This document shows positions 54,603 through 61,906 of a stretch of 64,000 nucleotides of DNA, in pieces. The translations under genes were made by a program, and so were the position numbers. The stretch comes from an uncultured Francisella sp. Lineage in GTDB: Bacteria; Pseudomonadota; Gammaproteobacteria; Burkholderiales; Neisseriaceae. The notes below the pieces were generated by a model that saw only the letters and a program-made list of their open reading frames with translations, searched no databases and had not been told where the DNA came from. Position 1 is the first letter of the stretch, and each line of letters begins with the position of its first letter. The stretch spans positions 496,001 through 560,000 of the forward strand of contig CALTVE010000001.1 in NCBI GenBank assembly GCA_943913135.1, written 5' to 3'.

Positions 54603-55841
54603 CTATAACCCGCTGTCTCTTAAGGTATATTCAATAGTGAAAACAAAGGTAGATCTTTGCGGGATACCGCCCTTACTGTTGGCTGTATAACGATATTGTG
54701 TTCTTGCCGTTTCCACGGCGGCTTCATCTAAGCTACGGATACCGCTGGAGTGCACCAAAGCCGCTTTCTCCACTTGACCACTTGGGGAAACGGTGACGGA
54801 TACTCTTACCGATCCGGTCTGATTTTTCTTTTTAGCAGAATTTGGGTAAATTTTACGTCCAATCAGGTAGCGAGACCCCTTGCGGAAACCATTGCCCTTG
54901 CCTTGCAAGCCTTTCCCTTGGCCAGAACCCGCACCTTGTTCCAGACCAGAACCGGTATGAACGTTCTGACCTTCACCTTTGGTATGCCCTTCTCCCGCCT
55001 GCTTACTTTCGCCTCCTTCTTCTATTTTCATTGACAAAACCTGTTCATCTGCTTTGCCCCTTGAGGAAGTCAGCGGTTTTTCGCTTTTAATCAGATTATT
55101 TTTCGTTTTTTCTACCTTCACTGTATGAGCAGCTACTTTTTCTTCCCCCGCTTTACTTATAGAAGATACTTTATCCGGCACCGCTGCCCCTGTTGGTGAT
55201 GGGGGGTGCGTCTTTTCTATCGCGACTTCGGGCTGTCGAGCATTAATCTTTTTAGGGATTACTGGCCTTATAGGCTTATCAGGAAGCTTATTGTCTTCAA
55301 TAGAAATTTCCTCTTCGGCTTCCTCCCCCTCTTCTTCTATAGGAATAGAGTAGCTAGCTTGTTGATGAGTATGCAACACTGCCGATTGATCGGAATGAGG
55401 CAAGGTTGTTCGCTTAGGGACAGTGGACGTTCTAGGCGCCGAGACTTGTCGAACCTGCTTTGGAAGAGCAGGCGCTGGCACTGTTTTAACCTCTTTTGCA
55501 GGGCTAGGCTGAGAGTCCTGGGGGGCAGGAGGAGGCGGCACAGAAAGATCCTTGTTCGCTTTTTCCCCCGTAGCGATCGCTATAGACACAGCTTTTGCTT
55601 TACCGCCCCCTTTATCGCCAGTATGAGCTGCTGAATTGTTTTCGAGCATCGTTTTATTTTCTGGCCGAACCCAAACCACTTGTAGCGGAGCTTCTTTTAC
55701 TGATGGAGCGGTAAATAAAAACGATAGCAAAAGCAGGAGGAAAAGGAGAAAAATATGCACCAGCAAAACAATTAAAACGACCCCCCAGTGCTTGAAGGGC
55801 GACGTCTTTTCTTTTGATTTTGCTAAGAAATCGTCTATCAA
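54603..55841 (-). CDS. tonB: TonB, long proline/lysine-rich form
   Basis: Energy transducer to TonB-dependent outer-membrane receptors. An N-terminal transmembrane helix (about residues 20-48) is followed by a long low-complexity Pro, Lys, Ser and Gly spacer that spans the periplasm (about 60-315, with a Gly-rich part at GSGLEQGAGSGQGKG). The C-terminal TonB domain (about 325-410) has GSVRVSVTVSPSGQV and SSGIRSLDEAAVETAR. It has 412 residues against 239 in E. coli. It is the first gene of tonB-exbB-exbD. No Fur-type site was seen upstream. A receptor gene is not in the window. Confidence 0.88.
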   Translation of the reverse strand: MIDDFLAKSKEKTSPFKHWGVVLIVLLVHIFLLFLLLLLSFLFTAPSVKEAPLQVVWVRPENKTMLENNSAAHTGDKGGGKAKAVSIAIATGEKANKDLSVPPPPAPQDSQPSPAKEVKTVPAPALPKQVRQVSAPRTSTVPKRTTLPHSDQSAVLHTHQQASYSIPIEEEGEEAEEEISIEDNKLPDKPIRPVIPKKINARQPEVAIEKTHPPSPTGAAVPDKVSSISKAGEEKVAAHTVKVEKTKNNLIKSEKPLTSSRGKADEQVLSMKIEEGGESKQAGEGHTKGEGQNVHTGSGLEQGAGSGQGKGLQGKGNGFRKGSRYLIGRKIYPNSAKKKNQTGSVRVSVTVSPSGQVEKAALVHSSGIRSLDEAAVETARTQYRYTANSKGGIPQRSTFVFTIEYTLRDSGL

Positions 55842-56009
55842 ATTCTCCCCTTATGAAAAATTATAAGGTAAGATGACCGCTTTTTTACGGTGAACTCATT
55901 CTAACCTAAATTTTTTCCTCGACCAATACGAAAAGATTTCTTCCCTTGTCTTTTCAGAAGAAGCATCATAAGATTCCTCACACAATAAAGACCCGCTTAG
56001 GAATACTTT

Positions 56010-57995
56010 ATGCTGTTTTCCCCCCTAGCCAATGCCATTCGTTTTCTGTCTATAGATGCAATAGAAAATTCTCAATCTGGGCATCCAGGTGCCCCTATGG
56101 GAATGGCAGAAATGGCTACCGTCTTGTGGCAAAAACATTTAAAACATAATCCTAACAATCCTTCTTTCCCCGATCGCGATCGTTTTGTTTTATCAAATGG
56201 GCATGCTTCTATGCTCCTCTACAGTGTGCTCCACTTAACCGGGTACGATTTATCTATCGACGATCTAAAAGCTTTTCGCCAGTTAAACAGTAAAACTCCA
56301 GGGCACCCAGAAGTGCATTTAACCCCAGGAGTAGAAACCAGTACCGGCCCCTTGGGACAAGGCTTTGCTAACGCGGTGGGTATGGCTTTGGCAGAAAAAT
56401 TATTGGCTGCAGAATTTAACACCGAAAAATTCGCTCTGATTGATCATTTTACCTATGTTTTCTTAGGGGATGGTTGTTTGATGGAAGGGATTTCGCACGA
56501 AGCAGCTTCTTTAGCCGGCACCTTAAAACTGGGTAAACTGATTGTTCTGTACGATAGCAACCAGATTTCTATTGACGGTAATACCGATGGCTGGTTTACC
56601 GAAGACACATTAGAGCGTTTTGCAGCCTATGGGTGGCAGACTAATGAAATCGATGGTCATGATATGGACGCCATTGATCAAGCGATTCAAAACGCCAAAC
56701 AGGATTTATCACGGCCCAGTTTTATTCGCTGTCGCACCAAAATCGCTGCTGGATCAGTCAATAAAGAAGGGAGCGCCTCTACCCATGGTTCTCCCTTAGG
56801 TAAAGAAGAAATCGCCGCTACCCGAGAAAAACTCGAATGGCCCTATCCGCCTTTTACTGTTCCGCAAAATATTTATCAAGCCTGGGATGCACGCACACAA
56901 GGCGCGGCAGTAGAAAAAGCGTGGCAAGAACTTTTTACCCGCTATCAAGAAAAATACCCGCAAAAAGCGCGCGAATTTATCCGTCGCCTTCATCATGAAC
57001 TGCCGGACGATTTTGCGAGCTACAGCAGAGAGTGTCTGCAACATATCCAAAAAAAAGGCGAAAAAGTAGCCACCCGAAAGGCCAGTCAAGGGGTCATTTC
57101 TCTATTTGCCCAAAAGCTTCCTGAACTACTGGGGGGATCTGCTGATCTTACCCCCTCTAATTTAACCAGTTGGCCAGAAATGCACTCGATAGGCCCCGAG
57201 GGCAGCGGCAATTATGTGCATTATGGCGTGCGCGAGTTCGCCATGATGGCCATGATCAACGGTATTTTCTTGCATGGAGGGCTGCGCCCCTTTGCTGCTA
57301 CTTTCTTAATGTTTAGCGAATATGGACGCAACGCTATCCGCATGGCGGCTTTAATGGAATTAGGTTCAATTTTTGTTTTCACCCATGATTCCATAGGTGT
57401 GGGCGAAGACGGCCCGACCCATCAACCGATAGAGCAATTAAATACCTTGCGTTTAATTCCTAATGTAGAAGTCTGGCGTGCGTGTGATACGGTAGAAGCT
57501 TTTGTCTCTTGGGAATGTGCCTTCTTAAATCACAACCACCCTACCGCTCTGGTGTTTAGCCGCCAACAAGCTTCTTTTGTAAGACGGACTAAAGAAGAAA
57601 TCACCCATATCAAAAAAGGAGCCTATTATCTAGGCTACCGGGAAAAAGCAGAAGCCATCGTTTATGCATCCGGTACCGAAGTATCACTCGCTATAAAAGC
57701 ACGTACGCTATTAGAAGGATATGGCATATGCATCAATGTGGTATCCATGCCCTGTATGGAGCGATTCGATCGGGAATGCGAAGGATATCGTAAGCACATT
57801 CTTCCTGAAGGGATCCCTAAAGTAATGGTAGAAGCAGGGAACACGGATCTTTCCTACCGGTATATCAATAAATCAGATATCGCCCTAGGTATCGATCATT
57901 TTGGCGCTTCTGCCCCAGGGGATGTGCTTTATAAAACTTATGGTCTTACTGCTGAACGGATTGTTGAAGCTGTTTGCCGCTTGGTAAAAAAATAG
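56010..57995 (+). CDS. tkt: transketolase
   Basis: Thiamin-diphosphate enzyme of the pentose phosphate pathway, 661 residues (E. coli 663). The N-terminus LANAIRFLSIDAIENSQSGHPGAPMG-type motif near 7-31, GPLGQGFANAVGMALAEK near 113, the ThDP motif GDGCLMEGISHEAASLAG near 153 and the TFLMFSEYGRNAIRMAAL region near 430 are present. The stop codon lies inside a perfect palindrome shared with the convergent acetyltransferase gene. Confidence 0.97.
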   Translation: MLFSPLANAIRFLSIDAIENSQSGHPGAPMGMAEMATVLWQKHLKHNPNNPSFPDRDRFVLSNGHASMLLYSVLHLTGYDLSIDDLKAFRQLNSKTPGHPEVHLTPGVETSTGPLGQGFANAVGMALAEKLLAAEFNTEKFALIDHFTYVFLGDGCLMEGISHEAASLAGTLKLGKLIVLYDSNQISIDGNTDGWFTEDTLERFAAYGWQTNEIDGHDMDAIDQAIQNAKQDLSRPSFIRCRTKIAAGSVNKEGSASTHGSPLGKEEIAATREKLEWPYPPFTVPQNIYQAWDARTQGAAVEKAWQELFTRYQEKYPQKAREFIRRLHHELPDDFASYSRECLQHIQKKGEKVATRKASQGVISLFAQKLPELLGGSADLTPSNLTSWPEMHSIGPEGSGNYVHYGVREFAMMAMINGIFLHGGLRPFAATFLMFSEYGRNAIRMAALMELGSIFVFTHDSIGVGEDGPTHQPIEQLNTLRLIPNVEVWRACDTVEAFVSWECAFLNHNHPTALVFSRQQASFVRRTKEEITHIKKGAYYLGYREKAEAIVYASGTEVSLAIKARTLLEGYGICINVVSMPCMERFDRECEGYRKHILPEGIPKVMVEAGNTDLSYRYINKSDIALGIDHFGASAPGDVLYKTYGLTAERIVEAVCRLVKK

Positions 57996-58006
57996 CGCTA
58001 TTTTTT
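57987..58006. terminator. bidirectional terminator-like palindrome
   Basis: A perfect 20-bp palindrome of six A, TAGCGCTA and six T. It ends in T-runs on both strands and lies exactly between two convergent genes. Both stop codons fall inside it: tkt TAG at 57993-57995 and the acetyltransferase TAG at 58000-57998. With a GCGC loop the stem is mostly A-T, so it may be a weak terminator. Confidence 0.6.
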
Positions 58007-58606
58007 CTTCCATCGGCTGTAGGTGATGGCGTAAATTTCACTATCCACAAATTCGCCGCGATGCCAAAAATACTCCTGCAATCGCCCTTCAAATTGTAAT
58101 CCAACCGCCTCTAAAAGCTTACGAGAAGCGATATTTTGTGGAAAAATAAAGGCTTCAATGCGGTGCAAGTTTAACCGTCGAAAACCATAGCGGATCATGG
58201 AAGACACGGCTTCTCTCATATAGCCTTGATGCCAAAACGCAGGCTTTAAGTCATAGCCTATTTCCGCACGTGCATGTTCTTCGTGGAAGTTGTGAAAGCC
58301 ACAGGTACCGATCACTTCATTACTCTCCTTTAATACCAGAGCCCAGCGCATGGCTTTTTTCATACTATAAGCTACGTTCCATAAGCGAATCAGCTCTTCA
58401 GCCTGTTCGACCCGTATTAAAGTATCTACGTCGTAATACTCCGTGACTGAAGGCTCAGAAAAATAGCTAAACAAGGCTTCAGCATCGGCATAGGTCAGAC
58501 GGCGCAAGAAAAGGCGCGAGGTTTTTAAAGAAGGAAAAGAATGACTCTTCTGTTTCGTCCAGGTCAGTAAAGGAGCATTTTCAAAGCTACGTGCTAAAAA
58601 TTTCAC
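57998..58606 (-). CDS. GNAT family N-acetyltransferase (RimJ/RimL-like)
   Basis: 202 residues. The TSRLFLRRLTYADAEALF start of the GNAT domain near 29-46, the WALVLKESNEVIGTCGFHN strand pair, the acetyl-CoA loop region AFWHQGYMREAVSSMI near 135-150 and the IFPQNIASRKLLEAVGLQFEG helix near 165 mark it as the RimJ/RimL/YdaF type. These acetylate protein N-termini or small amines. The substrate is not deducible. It stands alone, convergent with tkt. Confidence 0.85.
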   Translation of the reverse strand: MKFLARSFENAPLLTWTKQKSHSFPSLKTSRLFLRRLTYADAEALFSYFSEPSVTEYYDVDTLIRVEQAEELIRLWNVAYSMKKAMRWALVLKESNEVIGTCGFHNFHEEHARAEIGYDLKPAFWHQGYMREAVSSMIRYGFRRLNLHRIEAFIFPQNIASRKLLEAVGLQFEGRLQEYFWHRGEFVDSEIYAITYSRWKKK

Positions 58607-58698
58607 TGAACGCCCAACATACTATGTAGAAGGATTTTTATTGTACCTAATCTCGCTTTTAACCCGGCTCTTTGGACAGGAAAAGTAGCCCTGTACCG

Positions 58699-58716
58699 TA
58701 TAATGTGCGACATTAT
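58699..58716 (+). promoter_or_regulatory. Fur-like operator overlapping a TATAAT of the siderophore locus
   Basis: A perfect inverted repeat, ATAATGT-GCG-ACATTAT (58700-58716), begins within a perfect -10 TATAAT (58699-58704). The outer half-sites ATAATG and CATTAT match those of the 19-bp Fur consensus exactly, with a 5-bp centre that does not match (12 of 19 overall). A -35 at 17 bp is not evident. The nearest TTGGAC is at 58672-58677. An operator over the -10 element would repress the locus when iron is plentiful. The remainder of 58607-58829 shows only a short inverted repeat, ATGCTG/CAGCAT, at 58759-58777. Confidence 0.5.
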
Positions 58717-58829
58717 TCCAACACTTAAAATTAAGGATTAAGAAAAACAGAAAACAGAATGCTGATGACAACAGCATCAATAAAATAATAAGTCCTTTAC
58801 TTCAAGATCCTGGCAAAAACGCTGACATC

Positions 58830-59425
58830 ATGTTTAAAAATAAAATCTTAATTTACGGTTTAACCCTGAATGCGATCCGCTCTTTAACCCTCGCTTTTTC
58901 CGTGTTTTATATGATGGCTTATGGCTTAAGTCTAGAACAAGTTGGCTTTATTAAAGCCTTCCAGGCAGCATTAATTTTTTTTCTTGATGTGCCCCTTTCC
59001 TATTTAGCCGATAAAATTAGTCGCCGTTTTTCCGTGTTAACCGCTGGCCTCTGTTCAACCATTTGGTTATTTTTGATGGCCGGTGCCCATAGTTTCGCTT
59101 CGTTTGTGTTTGCTGAATTTTTTAATTCTTTAAGTTTACTGCTTTTTAAAGTTTACTGCTTTTTAGCGGTACTTTCGTCGCTTACTTACTCGATAACCGC
59201 AGCACTTCTGTAACGATAGAAACCACTTTGTCGCACTATCACCAGTATGGCAAAATAGGAATGGCGCTTTCTTGTCTCATCGGTTCAGCCTTTGCCACGG
59301 TCCACTCACGCTGGACCTGGGTAGTAGCGGCGGCAGCGATGCTGATCTGCTGTCTATGGGGAATTATTTATCTACCCCGCGATCATAATGCCACCAATTT
59401 GGTGCCGGAGTCCAACCAGGGTTAG
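58830..59425 (+). pseudogene. MFS transporter pseudogene (siderophore exporter type), frameshifted and truncated
   Basis: The frame from ATG 58830 encodes the first four or so helices of a major-facilitator protein, with the MFS loop DVPLSYLADKISRR near residue 52-65. It shifts at 59132-59165, where 17 bp are duplicated in tandem, and ends in frame at 59213. Removing one copy restores the frame exactly into the open frame running to 59425 (TFVAYLLDN, then LSHYHQYGKIG and two more helices). That gives about 193 codons, half of a normal 12-helix protein. MFS homology ends near 59390, where the remains of another gene begin. Position suggests the YbtX/Irp8-type exporter of such loci. No clear ribosome site precedes the ATG. 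Confidence 0.8.
59132..59165 (+). repeat. exact 17-bp tandem duplication that breaks the MFS gene
   Basis: Two identical copies of AAGTTTACTGCTTTTTA, at 59132-59148 and 59149-59165. Since 17 is not a multiple of 3, the reading frame shifts. With a single copy the frame reads on into clear MFS sequence downstream. The identity of the copies suggests a recent event, or an assembly artefact that can be tested. Confidence 0.95.
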
Positions 59426-60120
59426 TAGGGGTTATTCTGCGCGCTTTAAGCCATCGTTTTCCCTGCACCGAATCATTGCACGTTACTGCTTTTACAGGAG
59501 GATTGCAGCCGCTTGCGCCAGCGGGATTAAGTGAATATCTACAGGCGATTCATGAGCGAACCGGTTACCCCTGGCTTCCAGCTTTACCATCGCCATTTTC
59601 AGAAAGTGAATCCTCCCAAGCCTCTGCTTCCCGATTGCTTTCCTAAAAATTCCCTCATCCATCCATTCCTTGATGAAGAAGCGTATTAGTGGCACGAGTA
59701 TTGAATTTTTCATCGCTTTCTTCTTTTAACGTCACGGCATCGGAAGAAATAACTTATTTATTGAATGAAATAATGATTTCAGGAAAAATAGCCGAAAACG
59801 CTTGTCAAGATATTGCCGCCACACTTGCAGGTAAAAGACTTTGGTTTTGCCTGTACGCTGAAGCCTACGAAGATACAGAGGTCCACAAAGGATAATGTAC
59901 CTATTTAACCTGTTCAGATAGCTACGCTGTCACTGGAGAAGTTGCGGCCTGGGCTGTCCTTCACTTAGCAGAAAGTGCGCAAAAAGGGGGGTTTTGGTTT
60001 TCATCTTACCCAAAAGCAATTTCTATTTGGTCTGATTGGAACGTTCACCCCCCTTCTGGAGTCAAAATTAGCTGGCGTTCTCTTGTAAACCAACCCCCCT
60101 ATGAAGAGGGGGAGCTATGA
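59389..60120 (+). pseudogene. remnant of a saccharopine-dehydrogenase-like reductase gene
   Basis: One reading frame from about 59389 keeps protein-like sequence up to the TGA at 60118-60120: FGAGVQPGLVGVILRAL, then TAFTGGLQPLAPAGLSEYL, LVARVLNFSSLSSFNVT, and finally SDSYAVTGEVAAWAVLHLAE. These resemble the C-terminal half of saccharopine-dehydrogenase-like oxidoreductases (from memory, not a search). Stops interrupt it at 59644 (TAA), 59671 and 59674 (TGA TGA) and 59893 (TAA). The N-terminal Rossmann part is missing, so a deletion probably joined it to the truncated MFS gene near 59390. Its final TGA overlaps the next ATG as ATGA, showing the old operon coupling. Confidence 0.6.
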
Positions 60121-61172
60121 ATCAGGTGTCTCTTTCTTCAAACCAAGGGATCTGGGTAGTGGGAACAAAGTTTGGCGCCTACTATGCGCATGCCTTGCAA
60201 GGTCGAGGACTGCGTGCACTGATCGGAAAAGAGGGAATACAAGGGCGGCAACTGGCCAAAAAGCTCAACTGTGATTATTTTTCTGATATCGAGTCAGCTC
60301 TTGCGGATAATCGCCCTACTTGTGCCATTGTAGCGGTACGTTCTTCCATCGTAGGCGGCGATGGAGATCAAATCGTGCGCCGTTTATTACAAGAAGGGAT
60401 CTCAGTTCTCCAAGAATTACCCATGCACCCACAAGATATGGTGCAATCATTGCATATTGCCAGAGAGAACAACACTCGCTTTCAAATAACGCCTGTTTAT
60501 GATCATACTCCCAGTGTACGCTGTTTTCTCCATGCAGCGCAAAAACTCAGTGACCAAAGTGGTATTCGATCAGTAGAAATGCGGGTATCGATACAGACAT
60601 TAACCTGTGCCTTATTAATATTGGCGGAAATTATAGGGAGCCCTTCTCTAGCGATTACCACTACCCCTATGGCCGGGTTTGCCAAAATATTAATCAGCGG
60701 TAGCTGGCAGGGGACTGCCGTCGATATTGTCTTGTTCAACCGTTTTGACGCCGCTTCACCCGATGACAATGCGCAACCTTTGATGCAAATTATTTTAATC
60801 AGTGATGAAGGAGAATTGATGCTTCATTCTCCTTACGGGCAGGTCATCTGGGAAAGCCGATTTCAACAATCCCAATCGATTATAAAAGAACAAAATATCG
60901 GTCAAAAAGATTTTCTTTTTTACAGTAGTCCTTTAAAGGGGGTGCCCATCCAAGACCATCTCTTCCAAGACATAAATTCAGCTATTCGGTCCACAGTAGC
61001 CCAGTTCATAACGTCTCACCAAGCCAACAACGCCCAACTACAGCGCCAATTAACTGTACTACAACTGTGGCAAATCATAGGAACTCAAGTAGGTCAACCA
61101 CAGCAACAGAACCTCCCTCCTCCTAAAGCGATAGGCAACAGCCTGGGGCTTACTCAGAGAAAGTTTGAATAA
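60117..61172 (+). CDS. irp3: thiazolinyl imide reductase (Irp3/YbtU family)
   Basis: NADPH-dependent reductase that, in yersiniabactin synthesis, reduces a thiazoline ring to thiazolidine on the HMWP1 megasynthase. 351 residues. Rossmann motif VVGTKFGAYYAHAL near 14-27, AVRSSIVGGDGDQIVRRLL near 73-91, QELPMHPQD near 99-107, and SPYGQVIWES near 240 align with Irp3/YbtU. Tyr128, proposed as a catalytic acid in Yersinia Irp3, is kept (PVYDHT). The other candidate, His101, is Leu here (QELP for QEHP). It is coupled to irp4: the TAATGG junction shares the A at 61172. The synthetase genes (irp1/irp2) are not in the window. Confidence 0.85.
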   Translation: MNQVSLSSNQGIWVVGTKFGAYYAHALQGRGLRALIGKEGIQGRQLAKKLNCDYFSDIESALADNRPTCAIVAVRSSIVGGDGDQIVRRLLQEGISVLQELPMHPQDMVQSLHIARENNTRFQITPVYDHTPSVRCFLHAAQKLSDQSGIRSVEMRVSIQTLTCALLILAEIIGSPSLAITTTPMAGFAKILISGSWQGTAVDIVLFNRFDAASPDDNAQPLMQIILISDEGELMLHSPYGQVIWESRFQQSQSIIKEQNIGQKDFLFYSSPLKGVPIQDHLFQDINSAIRSTVAQFITSHQANNAQLQRQLTVLQLWQIIGTQVGQPQQQNLPPPKAIGNSLGLTQRKFE

Positions 61173-61906
61173 TGGATATTATTACCCCTCTCGGAAATAT
61201 CGATAATCATGCCCGGCGTTTTGCGCCCGCGGTAGTAGTTTTGCCCCACGCCGGAGGCAGTCCTCGCTTTTACGCTCATTGGGCAGAAACCTTACCTTAT
61301 CATCAATTATGGGGCATCGTTTACCCTGGGCGGGATAGTCGTTTCCATACCCCTCATCCCGCTTCCCTGCCTGCATTGGCCCGGGAATGCGCCCTCCATT
61401 TAGATGCCCTACTGCCTATCAGGCCTGCCTTACTTATTGGTCATTCGATGGGGGCGTGGGTCGCCTGGGAAACCGCCCGTTATCTCGAACAGATGACACC
61501 TGAACGATCGATCATAACTGTGGTTTCAGGGCAAAATCCTCCCGATTGCCTTCCAGGTACTACCCTACATAAAGAGGATGATTCCGCTTTAATCGCTGAT
61601 ATGAATCGTCAGAATCCATCACATCGTGATTTTTGGCAGATCCCTGAACTTCGTGAACTTTTTTTACCTATGATCAGGGAAGATTATCGCTTACTAGAAA
61701 CCTATTGCCCGCAAATGGGAACCGTAGCAGATTTAACCGTAGTTTACGGCGCTGAAGATCAAGAAATTAACCGATCCGCCCTCCATCGTTGGTCCTATAC
61801 CAGCCATGGTAATTTTCGTATACGGTGTTTGCCAGGCGGCCATTTTTATATGGCCCCTCCCGACACTTCATTGCCTCATTATTTAGGAGAATTGCTACCA
61901 TGCTAA
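61172..61906 (+). CDS. irp4: type II thioesterase (Irp4/YbtT family)
   Basis: Alpha/beta hydrolase that clears misprimed or stalled acyl groups from NRPS/PKS carrier domains. The N-terminal VVVLPHAGGSPRFYAHWA motif, the nucleophile elbow IGHSMGAWVA (Ser92), the acid in VVYGAEDQEI near 190-200 and the catalytic His in GGHFYM near 226 are all present. 244 residues. Its position between irp3 and the ABC genes is typical of yersiniabactin-type loci. No sign of decay. Its stop overlaps the following start (ATGCTAA). Confidence 0.9.
   Translation: MDIITPLGNIDNHARRFAPAVVVLPHAGGSPRFYAHWAETLPYHQLWGIVYPGRDSRFHTPHPASLPALARECALHLDALLPIRPALLIGHSMGAWVAWETARYLEQMTPERSIITVVSGQNPPDCLPGTTLHKEDDSALIADMNRQNPSHRDFWQIPELRELFLPMIREDYRLLETYCPQMGTVADLTVVYGAEDQEINRSALHRWSYTSHGNFRIRCLPGGHFYMAPPDTSLPHYLGELLPC

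Noticed and set aside
59228..59425. Separate small membrane protein gene
   Set aside because: It is the in-frame continuation of the MFS gene once one copy of the 17-bp repeat is removed.
59689..59895. Separate 68-residue gene
   Set aside because: It lies in the same frame as the flanking oxidoreductase-like fragments and is a piece of that pseudogene.
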